Origin: Arenibacter troitsensis
GTDB taxonomy: Bacteria; Bacteroidota; Bacteroidia; Flavobacteriales; Flavobacteriaceae
Direction: 5' to 3'
Assembly (NCBI RefSeq): GCF_900177645.1
Contig: NZ_FXAO01000009.1
Span: 1-64,000 of the forward strand
Length of the DNA: 64,000 bases
The first letter of the stretch is position 1, and each line of letters opens with the position of its first letter. Positions 35,107-44,584 of this stretch are shown here, one piece after another. The notes under the pieces are model-generated. The model had not been told where the DNA came from, made no database searches, and was given only the letters and a program-made list of their open reading frames with translations. Made by a program: the position numbers and the translations under genes.

Positions 35107-35232
35107 ATAAATTTGAATTGAATGGTTACACCTGTTGGCTTATGTGGTACCTACCTCGTATGCCATCAATCAAATTAACATAATATGGTTATAGCAGATA
35201 AGGAGACCCTTCCGCCAATTACCATATCAGTT

Positions 35233-35388
35233 TTAAGAATTAATTACCTTTTCATACGCCATTTGGTACAGATCTGCTAATTCCTTATCCGGATTCCTCT
35301 GACGAATTTTTTCCAAAAAGGTCAATAATTCTTCTCTTTTGTTTTGTTTGTGGGCATCGAAAAGGATATCCTCTATTGTACTGCTCAT
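35233..35388 (-). CDS. Small 51-residue helical protein downstream of ppsA
   Basis: An ATG 3 nt after the ppsA stop opens a frame of 51 residues. It begins MSSTIEDILFDAHKQNK and contains LTFLEKIRQRNPDKELADL. It is charged and looks all-helical, with no membrane segment. The tight spacing and protein-like composition suggest a real gene translated from the ppsA message. I do not recognise the family. Confidence 0.55.
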   Translation of the reverse strand: MSSTIEDILFDAHKQNKREELLTFLEKIRQRNPDKELADLYQMAYEKVINS

Positions 35389-35391
35389 AAT

Positions 35392-37821
35392 CTAGTTTTC
35401 TATTTCTTGAATTACTTTTAATGTTTTTAGCATGGAATCGGGGGTTACAGAAATGGTATCTATACCTTCCTCAATTAGGAATTTGGAGAAATCCGGAAAA
35501 TCCGAAGGTCCCTGACCACATATTCCCACCTTGGTCTTATGTTTTTTGGCCGAGGAGATCAACGTTTTGATCATATTCTTGACCGCGGGATTGCGTTCAT
35601 CGTACAAATGGGCCACCAAGCTGGAATCCCTATCCAAGCCAAGGACCAATTGGGTTAGATCATTGGACCCTATGGAAAAACCGTCAATCATGGGTGCAAA
35701 CTCATCGGCCAAAATTACATTGGAAGGCAATTCTGCCATCAAATAAATTTCCAGCCCTCTTTCGCCCCTCTTAAGTCCATGGTCTTCCATAATCCTCAAT
35801 ACTTTGGTGAGTTCTTGCGGAGTCCTACAAAATGGGATCATGATGGTAATGTTTTCGAGGCCAAATTCGTCCCTAACTTTTTTCAGGGCCTTACATTCCA
35901 GTACAAAGGCCTCCCTAAAAACTTCCGAATAATAACGCGAAGCTCCTCTCCAACCAATCATTGGATTTTCTTCCCGGGGCTCAAAGTGATTCCCGCCCAA
36001 AAGATTGAAATATTCGTTGGTCTTGAAGTCGGACAATCTGGTAATAACCCGATTAGGATAAAACGCAGCCCCGATCTTACCGATGCCCTGTGCCAGTTTA
36101 TTGATAAAAAAGGCCTCCTCGGATTCATATCCTTTGATCAATTCGGCAATGGCCGCCGATAGGGCCGAATCGTTCAAGGTCTTGTGCTTCAGCAAAGCCA
36201 AAGGGTGCACTTTTATATAATTGTTGATGATAAACTCTTCCCTGGCCAGGCCAACCCCAGCATTTGGAATTTTCCTATACTGAAAGGCCAGTTCCGGCGA
36301 ACCAATATTCATTAGGACAGGGGTTTTGGTCTTCGGAAATTCCGTGTATGCGGTTTCGTGGAGCTTGTATTTTATTTTTCCTTGGTACACCTTTCCTACA
36401 TTACCTTCTGCACAGGATACGGTAATATACTGACCGTTCTCTAGTAGGGTAGTGGCATGTGCAGCACCTACAATGGCAGGGACTCCAATTTCACGGGCTA
36501 CAATAGCGGCATGGCAGGTTCTACCCCCTTTTTCGGTAATGATGGCCGATGCCTTTTTCATTAGTGGTTCCCAATCCGGATCTGTCATTTCTGTAACCAG
36601 CACATCACCCTCCTTGAAATCTATTTCATCGGCACTGCCATCCCTACCATCCAAGGTAAAAATGCGATATACCTTCCCGTTTCCGATCTTGTCTCCCACA
36701 GCGACCCCTTCCAGAATAAGTTTGTCCGCCAATTGATCCTCATCTTCAATTTCATATTCCTTTATACTTTCTGTCTGTTCCTGGGAATGGATCGTCTCCG
36801 GACGGGCCTGAACAATATACAGTTCGTTGGAGAGTCCGTCTATGGCCCATTCTATGTCCATTGGGCACCAGGAGCCCCTTACGGAACTGTAGTAATTTTC
36901 AATTTTCTGTACCCATTGGGCAAGTTGGATTATTTGTGGATCCTTTAAACAAAAGGAATCTTGTATCCTTTGATCTACAGGTACCTGTTTTACAGTTTCA
37001 AACGGTTTATTGCCATACACCATTTTATGTGTTTTCTTGCCTAGTTTTTTATCTATAATAGCATTAAACCCTTGCTCCAAGGTAGGTTTGAATACTATAA
37101 ATTCGTCAGGAGAAATTTCCCCGCCCACAACAAGTTCCCCCAATCCATAGGCACCGTTGATCAGGACCACATCCTTGAACCCACTTTCCGTATCCAAGGA
37201 AAAAGCTACTCCTGAAGAACCAAGATCTGAACGTACCATTTTTTGTACACAGACCGATAGTTTAATAGTAAAATGATCAAAGTTCCTGGAAGAACGATAA
37301 GAAATGGCCCTGTCCGTATACAGGGAGGCAAAGCAGCTCCTAATAGCGGTTAGCAACATTTCCCCTCCACGGATATTCAAATAGGTAGATTGTTGCCCTG
37401 CAAAAGAAGCGTCTGGTAGGTCCTCGGCCGTTGCGGAAGAACGTACGGCAACATCGGTGGCGTCCTGACTGTATTCTTCGGATAGGACATAATAGTATTC
37501 AAGTATGGCCTTTTCTACGGATACGGGAAATTTTCCGTTGGAAATCAATTTCCGAATATTGGAACCGGTTTTACGAAGTTGAATAATGTCCGTCGTATCC
37601 AATCCCTCCAGGGCCGCACTAATTTTTTCCTTTAAATGGTTTTCCTCTATAAACGCATCATAGGCGTCAACGGTAACGGCGAAACCATTGGGCACTTTAA
37701 TATTTTGGGAGGTGAGGTTTTGGAGCATTTCACCAAGGGAAGCGTTCTTGCCACCAACTCTTGGCAGATCTTCCATTCCAACTTCGCTTAATTTTTGGAT
37801 GTACGCTTTTTTATTTTTCAT
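35392..37821 (-). CDS. ppsA: Phosphoenolpyruvate synthase
   Basis: An 809-residue enzyme making PEP from pyruvate and ATP for gluconeogenesis. The N-terminal ATP-grasp domain (~10-350) starts with GMEDLPRVGGKNASLGEML and includes RSSATAEDLPDASFAGQQ. The swivelling phosphohistidine domain has the catalytic His ~437 in GGRTCHAAIVAREIGVPAIVG (split here over its conserved core). The C-terminal PEP/pyruvate barrel ends with IGSNDLTQLVLGLDRDS and the Cys of VGICGQGPSD. The start is ATG 37821; the frame extends 108 nt upstream, but that part is not family-like. A small 51-residue gene follows. Confidence 0.93.
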   Translation of the reverse strand: MKNKKAYIQKLSEVGMEDLPRVGGKNASLGEMLQNLTSQNIKVPNGFAVTVDAYDAFIEENHLKEKISAALEGLDTTDIIQLRKTGSNIRKLISNGKFPVSVEKAILEYYYVLSEEYSQDATDVAVRSSATAEDLPDASFAGQQSTYLNIRGGEMLLTAIRSCFASLYTDRAISYRSSRNFDHFTIKLSVCVQKMVRSDLGSSGVAFSLDTESGFKDVVLINGAYGLGELVVGGEISPDEFIVFKPTLEQGFNAIIDKKLGKKTHKMVYGNKPFETVKQVPVDQRIQDSFCLKDPQIIQLAQWVQKIENYYSSVRGSWCPMDIEWAIDGLSNELYIVQARPETIHSQEQTESIKEYEIEDEDQLADKLILEGVAVGDKIGNGKVYRIFTLDGRDGSADEIDFKEGDVLVTEMTDPDWEPLMKKASAIITEKGGRTCHAAIVAREIGVPAIVGAAHATTLLENGQYITVSCAEGNVGKVYQGKIKYKLHETAYTEFPKTKTPVLMNIGSPELAFQYRKIPNAGVGLAREEFIINNYIKVHPLALLKHKTLNDSALSAAIAELIKGYESEEAFFINKLAQGIGKIGAAFYPNRVITRLSDFKTNEYFNLLGGNHFEPREENPMIGWRGASRYYSEVFREAFVLECKALKKVRDEFGLENITIMIPFCRTPQELTKVLRIMEDHGLKRGERGLEIYLMAELPSNVILADEFAPMIDGFSIGSNDLTQLVLGLDRDSSLVAHLYDERNPAVKNMIKTLISSAKKHKTKVGICGQGPSDFPDFSKFLIEEGIDTISVTPDSMLKTLKVIQEIEN

Positions 37822-38173
37822 GGCACTGGTCTGGTTGATGTTTTTACGCAATCGTTTTCGTAGATTGACAAAAAAATTATTACAGTACAAAATTTCATCA
37901 ATTATGGGACCTTCACAACCAATATTCAATCAATTATCAATATTTTTTATGCTCATAAATAAATATATTTACCTATATGGAAATTTTAGTACTGATTAGA
38001 GTTTCTTATGTACGCGTTTTTTGACCCTAGTCAAAATGGACACCTACAAACATAACTAGGTTTTGGAATTAGGTAAAATGGATAAGATTGGTATAGGATT
38101 GATTTTATATTCAATTCTGTTACATTTTCCAAAAACTTAAGATCGAAGTCAAATAAATATAAAATTATTATGT

Positions 38174-38217
38174 AGTTAAATAGCTTCATATTATATTTGT
38201 AGCCAAATGACTTCATA
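38174..38217 (+). promoter_or_regulatory. ArsR promoter flanked by a 17-bp direct repeat
   Basis: AGTTAAATAGCTTCATA (38174-38190) and AGCCAAATGACTTCATA (38201-38217) match at 13 of 17 positions. They flank an exact -7 element TATATTTG (38192-38199). The second copy ends right at the GTG start. This fits an operator for self-repression by the ArsR-type protein. Confidence 0.55.
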
Positions 38218-38550
38218 GTGAAATTAAGAAGGGATATTTTTCAGGCAATTTCCGACCCAACAAGAAGGGCCATACTCGTATTACTTACTACACAGACCAT
38301 GACGGCTGGTGCTATAGCCGAAAACTTTGATGCAGCAAGACCCACCATTTCAAAACATATTCAAATCCTAAATGAATGCGACTTGGTAATAGCCAAACAA
38401 CAAGGTAGAGAGATATACTACGAACTTAAAATTGAAAAGATGAAAGAAATCGACAAATGGCTTGAGCAATTTAGGGTCATTTGGGAAAATAGATTTAACC
38501 AACTCGACAATTTATTGGAAACACTTAAAAACAAAAAGCATGAAAAATAA
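38218..38550 (+). CDS. ArsR-family HTH regulator
   Basis: A 110-residue winged-helix protein ([19 protein letters not shown]; recognition helix in [17 protein letters not shown]). It has no Cys-rich metal site, so it belongs to the metal-independent ArsR group that controls SRPBCC/AHSA1 genes. The start is GTG; in-frame upstream sequence reaches a stop at 38200 without an ATG. It overlaps the next gene by 11 nt, so the two are translationally coupled. Likely role: repressor of its own operon. Confidence 0.88.
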   Translation: MKLRRDIFQAISDPTRRAILVLLTTQTMTAGAIAENFDAARPTISKHIQILNECDLVIAKQQGREIYYELKIEKMKEIDKWLEQFRVIWENRFNQLDNLLETLKNKKHEK

Positions 38551-39505
38551 TTTGTTATTCAATTTTTCCGTGAACAGGGAAAACAAAACGATCAACATTC
38601 AAAGAGAATTTAATGCAGAACTGGAATTAGTCTGGCACGCCTGGACCACACCAGAAATACTGGATCAGTGGTGGGCACCAAAACCTTGGAAAGCAGAGAC
38701 CAAATCAATGGATTTTGCAGAGGGGGGTCATTGGCACTATGCCATGGTAAGTCCAGAGGGTGAAAAACATTGGGGAAAGGTTCTTTATATCTCAATAGTG
38801 GATAAAGAGTCTTTTAAAGCGAAAGATGGCTTTTGTGATGAAAACGGTGCGATGAACCGAGAATTACCACAGAACCACTGGTACAATCAATTTGTTTCAA
38901 AAGATAATCAAACCTTGGTAAACGTTACTCTTACATTTGATAGCCTAAGCGATTTGGAAAAAATAATTGAAATGGGCTTTAGAGATGGGTTCACAATGGC
39001 ACTGGAAAATCTTGATCAATATATTGAAGCACAATTCAAACTTCGTAAGCAAAATAAAACAAGTAACAAAGCAAGGGTATCAAGCTATTTGAATTTTGAT
39101 GGAAAAACTGAGGAAGCATTTTTGTTTTACCAAAAAGTATTCAAAACAGATTTTTTAGGAAAAGGCATTGAACGTTTTGGTGACATTCCTTCAGAGGCCG
39201 GACATCCACCGGTTGCCGACGCGATTAAAAAAATGGTATTGCACGTGGAGCTTCCAATTCTTGGTGGACACATTTTAATGGGAACGGACGCACCAAAAGA
39301 AATGGGATTTACATTAACAAAGGGAAACAACATGCATATCTGCCTTGAACCGGAAACAAGAGCAGAAGCAGATCGGCTATTTAACCAGCTCTCTGCTGGG
39401 GGTATTATTACAATGCCAATGGCAGATATGTTTTTTGGAGCCTATTTTGGTGAATTTTCCGATAGATATGGAATTAATTGGATGATTAATTATCAAAACA
39501 AATAA
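38540..39505 (+). CDS. SRPBCC (AHSA1-like) and VOC (PhnB-like) fusion protein
   Basis: A 321-residue two-domain protein. Residues 1-~168 are an AHSA1-type SRPBCC hydrophobic-ligand cavity ([26 protein letters not shown]). Residues ~178-321 are a PhnB-like VOC domain ([34 protein letters not shown]). The two are usually separate genes in ArsR operons of this kind, so this is a natural fusion of neighbours. The start is ATG 38540, inside the ArsR 3' end. DoxX follows 5 nt on. Ligand unknown. Confidence 0.85.
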   Translation: MKNNLLFNFSVNRENKTINIQREFNAELELVWHAWTTPEILDQWWAPKPWKAETKSMDFAEGGHWHYAMVSPEGEKHWGKVLYISIVDKESFKAKDGFCDENGAMNRELPQNHWYNQFVSKDNQTLVNVTLTFDSLSDLEKIIEMGFRDGFTMALENLDQYIEAQFKLRKQNKTSNKARVSSYLNFDGKTEEAFLFYQKVFKTDFLGKGIERFGDIPSEAGHPPVADAIKKMVLHVELPILGGHILMGTDAPKEMGFTLTKGNNMHICLEPETRAEADRLFNQLSAGGIITMPMADMFFGAYFGEFSDRYGINWMINYQNK

Positions 39506-39510
39506 CAACT

Positions 39511-39894
39511 ATGAAAAGAACTAAAATTATATTCTGGATAGCGACTTCCATCATTTTTATTATGGAAGCCCTTATGCCATTGGCAACGCTCTTATTTGCA
39601 CACGAATATTTTAATGCAGGAACCAAACCCTTGGGGTATCCAGATTATTTTGCCTATGCCCTAATAGTCTGTAAGATATTAGGGGCAACAATAATAATGT
39701 TTCCTAAACTTCCTGCTAAGCTTCGGGAATGGGCATATGCCGGTTTAACATTCAATTTAATTTTTGCCGTCATTAGCCATTTAGCAGTAGACCAGATTAT
39801 ATCATATATCCTAATGCCCTTTGTAGTGGGAGTTGTACTAGGAATTTCCTATATCTACTCACAAAAAATCACATTAAAATCTAAAAATATCTAA
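39511..39894 (+). CDS. DoxX-like membrane protein
   Basis: A 127-residue protein with four hydrophobic helices (~8-30, 47-67, 72-92, 97-117), the size and layout of small DoxX/DoxX-like proteins. The motif YPDYFAYALIVCKILG is typical. It starts 5 nt after the SRPBCC-VOC stop and closes the intact part of the ArsR operon. Role unknown. Confidence 0.85.
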   Translation: MKRTKIIFWIATSIIFIMEALMPLATLLFAHEYFNAGTKPLGYPDYFAYALIVCKILGATIIMFPKLPAKLREWAYAGLTFNLIFAVISHLAVDQIISYILMPFVVGVVLGISYIYSQKITLKSKNI

Positions 39895-39895
39895 T

Positions 39896-40020
39896 ATTTC
39901 ATTCCAAACATTATCACAAGCATTGAAGAAAAAACAGATAAAACGGCTCAAGACTTTCAGATTCTTGCAGCACAAAAAGGATTTGCTACAAACGGAGAAT
40001 TAGTAGTAAAAGCAACCTAA
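39896..40020 (+). pseudogene. DUF4287 gene relic
   Basis: Directly after DoxX, 125 nt encode the N-terminal third of a DUF4287-like protein. ATTTCATTCCAA reads ISFQ, matching the usual MSFQ start with ATG changed to ATT. A frameshift follows, then IEEKTDKTAQDFQILAAQKG and FATNGELVVKAT and a stop. The rest of the domain is gone. DUF4287 genes are common partners in ArsR/SRPBCC operons, which supports this as an eroded fourth member. Confidence 0.6.
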
Positions 40021-40144
40021 CTAACCAATTGCCTAAAACAAGGTTTTAAACCGGGCACGGACACGCTGCCACGTTCTAAGGAAAAACCAAGTAAATGGGA
40101 GCCACCTTTGCCAATGTTAGGAAATTTAGCGCCGAGGGCAATAT

Positions 40145-40837
40145 TTATACGTTGTACAGTGCCTCCATCAATTCAGTCTTTTTGTTTCTGCTCAATGGCA
40201 CCTGTCGTCCTTCCACTTCAATATTTTTACTATTGAACTTTTCAACTTTTTCCAGATTAACGATATAGGATTTGTGAATCCTTAAGAATTTATCTTGTGG
40301 CAACTGTTTTTCAAAAGATTTCATGGTAGAAAGAATAACGATATTGCCTTCATTGGTCACCACTTTAATATAGTCGCCAAGAGCTTCTACCCATTTTATA
40401 TCATTCAGAACAACTTTGCGCTTCTTTAGATTGCTTTTTACGAAGATATATTCTTCATCCGCGCTTACATTCCGAGTCTGTTCATGCCTGGCTACTGCTC
40501 TTTTTATGGATGATTCAAAACGGGAGTTGGATATTGGTTTGTACAAATAGTCGGTAACGTCGTAATCAAATGCCTTTAGGGCATAATCAGGTTTACCGGT
40601 AATCAGAATTACCTGTGGTGGATTTTCCAAGGATTCCAAAAGATCGAAGCCATTAATGATGGGCATTTCAACATCGAGAAAAATAAGGTCGATTTCATTA
40701 TTTTTGATCCCATTATTGGCTTCAATGGCATTACTGTATTGGGCTACCAAAGTGAGGTTAGGATGCTTGTTCACTAATTGGGCTACGGCCATGCGCTGCA
40801 TGGACGAGTCATCTACGATTATACTTCTTAATTTCAT
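40145..40837 (-). CDS. LytTR-family response regulator
   Basis: A 230-residue regulator. The receiver domain (~1-120) has Asp9-Asp10, phospho-acceptor Asp55 (IDLIFLDVEMP) and the Lys in DYLYKPISNSRF. The LytTR DNA-binding domain (~135-228) has IKWVEALGDYIKVVTNEGN and FLRIHKSYIVNLEKVEKF. No histidine kinase is adjacent, so it is an orphan regulator; in Bacteroidota the partner is often a LytS-like membrane kinase elsewhere. Confidence 0.9.
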   Translation of the reverse strand: MKLRSIIVDDSSMQRMAVAQLVNKHPNLTLVAQYSNAIEANNGIKNNEIDLIFLDVEMPIINGFDLLESLENPPQVILITGKPDYALKAFDYDVTDYLYKPISNSRFESSIKRAVARHEQTRNVSADEEYIFVKSNLKKRKVVLNDIKWVEALGDYIKVVTNEGNIVILSTMKSFEKQLPQDKFLRIHKSYIVNLEKVEKFNSKNIEVEGRQVPLSRNKKTELMEALYNV

Positions 40838-41210
40838 AACGTGTCTCTCGTGGGTTTAAATCGAGTTGAAATTACTTAAATAGCCTTCCAAACCCTCAAA
40901 AATGATGTGAACACCGCCTTAGCTGTTGTGTAAATGGTGATATTTGTGGTTTGGCTTATGATGCTATTTTCCCACCTCTGAACCAACCAATTCAGTTTTA
41001 GGTGAAAATAGGTAAAAACCTACGGGCTAGTAAACTATATTCGTATAAAAACGATTCATGCACTCGATAACATAGGTTTACATCGCCCTTAAACAGTCAC
41101 AGTAGGGTAGAAGGGAGCTCATAATATCAATGTAGTAGTACAATTGGTACAATTATATGTATTGGCCATAGTTTGGGATTAAAAAACAGTTGAAAGTAAA
41201 ACTTGATTTT
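40838..41210. other. Gene-free stretch between the LytTR regulator and YceI
   Basis: About 370 nt with no supported ORF or RNA. It presumably holds two divergent promoters, but no exact TAnnTTTG element could be assigned. Confidence 0.35.
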
Positions 41211-41828
41211 ATGAAAAAATTTATTAAAGTTAAAAGTGAAGGGATTTTATATCCATACAAAAACCTGATTTTTCAAATATCTATCCTGTTCCTTTTCCTG
41301 AGTAGCAATACCTTTAATGCACAGGTATACTCCACCACCGATGGTCTCGCTAATTTCCAGGCAAAAATGCCACTTAACACCTACATGGGCAAGTCGGATC
41401 AATTACAGGGGAGCATCAATTTCGAAACCGGAAAAGTAGCTTTTAAAGTACCGGTAAAATCCATTAAGACCGATAAGGACAAACGGGATGAACACATGTA
41501 CGAGCTGCTGGAGGCAGAAAAAAATCCCAATGTACTTTTTGATGGGAAACTAATCGATGAATTTAACTTTGATAAAAAGGGCAATCAGACGGTCAAGGTC
41601 AGGGGCGATTTTACCCTGGCCAGAACTACTAGAAAAATAACCGTTCCTTTAGATTTAGTAGTTGTTTCGGAAGGTGAAATTCAATTAAAAGCTTCTTGGT
41701 CATTGTTAATTACCGACTATGGTTTAAAGCGCCCAAGTATTGTCTTTATACAAGTTGATGACAAACATGACTTAAGTGTGGATGCAGTTCTAAAAACAAA
41801 AGGCATTAAACCACAGGGCAAGCCCTGA
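41211..41828 (+). CDS. YceI-like lipid-binding protein, exported
   Basis: A 205-residue protein. An N-terminal hydrophobic segment (~22-38, ending SSNTFNAQ) serves as signal peptide after an unusually long positively charged lead. The YceI lipocalin-like domain follows (GSINFETGKVAFKVPVKSI; RDEHMYELLEAEKNPNVLF; RGDFTLARTTRKITVPL). YceI proteins bind isoprenoid-type lipids in the periplasm. The start is ATG 41211 rather than the TTG 21 nt before. A hairpin follows the gene. Confidence 0.82.
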   Translation: MKKFIKVKSEGILYPYKNLIFQISILFLFLSSNTFNAQVYSTTDGLANFQAKMPLNTYMGKSDQLQGSINFETGKVAFKVPVKSIKTDKDKRDEHMYELLEAEKNPNVLFDGKLIDEFNFDKKGNQTVKVRGDFTLARTTRKITVPLDLVVVSEGEIQLKASWSLLITDYGLKRPSIVFIQVDDKHDLSVDAVLKTKGIKPQGKP

Positions 41829-41873
41829 ACCCAATAATAGGAATCGACACTAGGGTGGAGGTATTGAACCTAG

Positions 41874-41895
41874 ATCCCGCCGAAAAAGGCGGGAT
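41874..41895 (+). terminator. Hairpin downstream of yceI
   Basis: ATCCCGCC and GGCGGGAT form a perfect 8-bp stem with a GAAAAA loop. Only a weak T-rich tail follows, so termination is plausible rather than certain. Confidence 0.5.
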
Positions 41896-42060
41896 TGGTT
41901 CAACTTGCAATTTTAAGTGCGTCTTACTGACTTCTCAAAATTGAGTTTCACCGATAAAAATTCAATACCTAGTAGATTTTTGCTCTTTCAAATAGAGAGC
42001 CCCTCTATTGCACGGACCACAGCTAAATTCCCAATTAATTGGTCATTGGGTAAAACTGAA

Positions 42061-43050
42061 TTATTGTAAATCAATATTGTATTTCTCTTTATAGGCTATG
42101 GGGGTAATACCTGTAATACGTACAAACACCTCCCTAAAAGCCTTGGTATCATTATAACCTACATCATACATAACCTCGCTAACCGATTTTCGGGAATTTT
42201 CAAATGCCTTTTTAGCTGCCTCTACTTTAAGCCTTTGTAAATAATCGAATGGACGTAAATTGGTTGCTTTAATAAATCTGCGGTCAAAATTTCTTCTGCT
42301 GAGTCCAAATTTTATAGACAAATCCTCAATGGAAATTTTGACTTGATAATTGTTCTCCATAAATAATTGAGCTTTAAGGATAATTTCATCATTGTGACTT
42401 TTATGACCATTAAAAATCAAGAATTCAGATTGTTGGCTTCGGTTTATATCTACCTGAAAGTATTTGGCACAGTGAATTGCCGTTTGTCTATCGTAAAATT
42501 TTTGCACCAAATACATTAGTAAATGTAAAAATGAATACGCCCCACCATTAGTATAAATTCCATTTTCATCCGTAATCAATTTATCAGTTTGAATATTGAC
42601 ATCAGGAAATATATTTTTAAATTCTTCCTCTTTTGCCCAATGGGTAGAACATACCTTTCCCGATAGTAAACCGGTTGATGCCAACATAAAACTACCTACA
42701 CACATGCTAGCTATTTCAGTACCTTTTATATACTGTTTTTTTACCCAATCGATAAGGATTTGATTGTTAGGTGTTGCCATTTTATAACTACGAATCAATG
42801 TTGCGGGAAGTATAATCAGGTCATTTTCCTTGCATTCAGAAATAGTTATATCAGATTTTATGGTGAAAAATCCGTTATTCAGAAATTTATCATGGCTCAC
42901 GCTTACTAGGCTGATTTTAAACACAGGATTTTTACCAATTCTTTCAAAATAGGCATTAGCTGCTTCAAACACCTGCAAACTTCCAACAATACAAGCAATA
43001 GTACTCATATTGGTTTGATCATCTGGAATAAGAATACTTACATGTTTCAT
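42061..43050 (-). CDS. GlxA-type AraC regulator (DJ-1/PfpI + HTH)
   Basis: A 329-residue regulator. Residues 1-~190 are a DJ-1/PfpI-like domain with the nucleophile-elbow region IASMCVGSFMLASTGLLSG. Residues ~225-325 are an AraC HTH pair (ISIEDLSIKFGLSRRNFDRR; VSEVMYDVGYNDTKAFREVF). The start is ATG 43050: a TTG at 43071 would extend into the promoter. It is divergent from the SRPBCC gene at 43178, its likely target. The inducer is unknown. Confidence 0.88.
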   Translation of the reverse strand: MKHVSILIPDDQTNMSTIACIVGSLQVFEAANAYFERIGKNPVFKISLVSVSHDKFLNNGFFTIKSDITISECKENDLIILPATLIRSYKMATPNNQILIDWVKKQYIKGTEIASMCVGSFMLASTGLLSGKVCSTHWAKEEEFKNIFPDVNIQTDKLITDENGIYTNGGAYSFLHLLMYLVQKFYDRQTAIHCAKYFQVDINRSQQSEFLIFNGHKSHNDEIILKAQLFMENNYQVKISIEDLSIKFGLSRRNFDRRFIKATNLRPFDYLQRLKVEAAKKAFENSRKSVSEVMYDVGYNDTKAFREVFVRITGITPIAYKEKYNIDLQ

Positions 43051-43068
43051 AAGGCATCGCACATGAAA

Positions 43069-43076
43069 CAAAGATA
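43069..43076 (-). promoter_or_regulatory. -7 element of the GlxA-type regulator (TATCTTTG)
   Basis: On the minus strand this is an exact TAnnTTTG match 18 nt before the ATG at 43050. It supports that start and a short leader. Confidence 0.55.
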
Positions 43077-43177
43077 AATTTTATCAATGTCCAAATCAAC
43101 CCTTTACAATGTCTAAATACCACACTCTGAAAGTGTATTACTGTTTTTAAACTTGTAACAAAAATAAACACATTGAA

Positions 43178-43609
43178 ATGGCACATTATACCTACTACTT
43201 TTCAACCCATAAACCCGACTATGAAATTTTTAATTTTTTACTCGAAATTAATAATTGGTGGGTAGGATTTCATAACGAAACTATCACTGGAAGTACTCAA
43301 AAGTTAGGAGATGAGTTTTCATTTCATGCAGGTGGAGGCATGCACATTACAAAGCAAAAATTAGTAGAATTAATACCCCATAAAAAAATTGTTTGGCTAG
43401 TAACAGAAAGTAAACTGTCTTTTCTTGAAGACGTTGAAGAATGGAAGGATACCAAACTGATTTTTGATTTACAACAATATTCTGATGGTGAGACAAAGGT
43501 GCAATTTATGCATGAAGGTTTAACTCCTGAGATAGCATGTTTTGATCAATGTTCAAGTTCATGGTCACGATATTTAAAACAACTCGAAACCAATCTAAAT
43601 AAAAAATAA
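43178..43609 (+). CDS. SRPBCC-domain protein, tandem copy 1
   Basis: A 143-residue AHSA1-like protein (NFLLEINNWWVGFHNETITG; FMHEGLTPEIACFDQCSSSW). It is clearly paralogous to the next gene, sharing the HEGLTPE-x-x-C core and the WW pair near the N-terminus. No signal peptide. It probably binds a small hydrophobic ligand; none is known. It is divergent from the GlxA-type regulator. Confidence 0.82.
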   Translation: MAHYTYYFSTHKPDYEIFNFLLEINNWWVGFHNETITGSTQKLGDEFSFHAGGGMHITKQKLVELIPHKKIVWLVTESKLSFLEDVEEWKDTKLIFDLQQYSDGETKVQFMHEGLTPEIACFDQCSSSWSRYLKQLETNLNKK

Positions 43610-43692
43610 TAAGACCAATACCTATCCTTTTAATCATAACAATACTAGCACATAATACAAAGGTCAAAACTAAAACTATTATTCAGAAGCAA

Positions 43693-44187
43693 ATGGAAAA
43701 TCAAAATTACTCTTCAACTATTATTGTAAACAAAGATGCTCAAACAGCATTTAATGCTATCAAAAACCTTAGAGCTTGGTGGTCCGAAGAAATTATTGGA
43801 GAAACCGGTACCCCAGGTGAAACTTTTTTCTACCATTACAAAGATGTGCACTTATGCAAAGTGAAATTACTTGAAGGACTACCAAACAAGAAGTTGGTCT
43901 ATCTAGTAACAGACAACGAGTTTAGTTTTGTGGAAGACAAAACAGAGTGGATAAACACCAAACTCATATTTGAAATAGCGGAAGAGGGCAATAAAACAAA
44001 AGTGATTTTCACCCATGAAGGATTAACGCCTGAATATGAATGTTATGAAGTTTGTAATGATGCCTGGACTAGTTATATACAAGGAAGCTTAAAAAGTTTA
44101 ATAGAGAAAGGAAGTGGTATGCCAAATGGCAAAGAAGGTGGTTTAAATGCAGAATTGATCAAGAAATGGGGGCTGCCTGAGAAATAA
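43693..44187 (+). CDS. SRPBCC-domain protein, tandem copy 2
   Basis: A 164-residue AHSA1-like protein, 83 nt after its paralogue. Shared motifs are LRAWWSEEIIGETGTPGE and FTHEGLTPEYECYEVCNDAW; it has an extra ~20-residue tail (GMPNGKEGGLNAELIKKWG). The pair probably arose by tandem duplication. The small HMA-like gene follows 15 nt later and may be cotranscribed. Confidence 0.84.
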   Translation: MENQNYSSTIIVNKDAQTAFNAIKNLRAWWSEEIIGETGTPGETFFYHYKDVHLCKVKLLEGLPNKKLVYLVTDNEFSFVEDKTEWINTKLIFEIAEEGNKTKVIFTHEGLTPEYECYEVCNDAWTSYIQGSLKSLIEKGSGMPNGKEGGLNAELIKKWGLPEK

Positions 44188-44202
44188 GGGTTGTATATAA
44201 TT

Positions 44203-44451
44203 ATGAATGTGAAAAAAATCTCGGTTAATAGAAATATTGTTGAAATTTTCAAAACTAATGTTGACAGCCGTAAATTGGCAAGCAAAATAGTTACCGACCT
44301 TAATCAATTATATCCAAATTACCGTATCAACTTCGATTTGGAAGATTGCGATAGAGTGTTAAGAATTGAGGGTAATATCTCAATAGACATGTTAGGAATT
44401 CTTAATTATAGTAGAAACAACAATATTCAAATTGTAGTTATTGATAAATAA
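44203..44451 (+). CDS. Small HMA-like protein, copy 2 of 3
   Basis: An 82-residue protein with INFDLEDCDRVLRIEG, matching the copies at 33107 and 50290, and an opening IVEIFKTNVDS shared with copy 3. It is compatible with an HMA-like fold without CxxC. The start is ATG 44203 (a TTG at 44191 is possible). It follows the tandem SRPBCC genes by 15 nt. Function unknown. Confidence 0.72.
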   Translation: MNVKKISVNRNIVEIFKTNVDSRKLASKIVTDLNQLYPNYRINFDLEDCDRVLRIEGNISIDMLGILNYSRNNNIQIVVIDK

Positions 44452-44584
44452 GAGAGACCTTTCGAATATCCCATATCCCAGCCATTTTCTTCTAGCAAGA
44501 ACTTTTGGATTGCCCGTTCATATATAAACAGTATATCATTTTTTATTGAGCGAAATTATTTATAGTATAAAATCAATAAACTTG

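Noticed and set aside
37822-37929. N-terminal extension of ppsA
   Set aside because: The extra 36 residues have no family similarity; the family N-terminus begins at the ATG at 37821.
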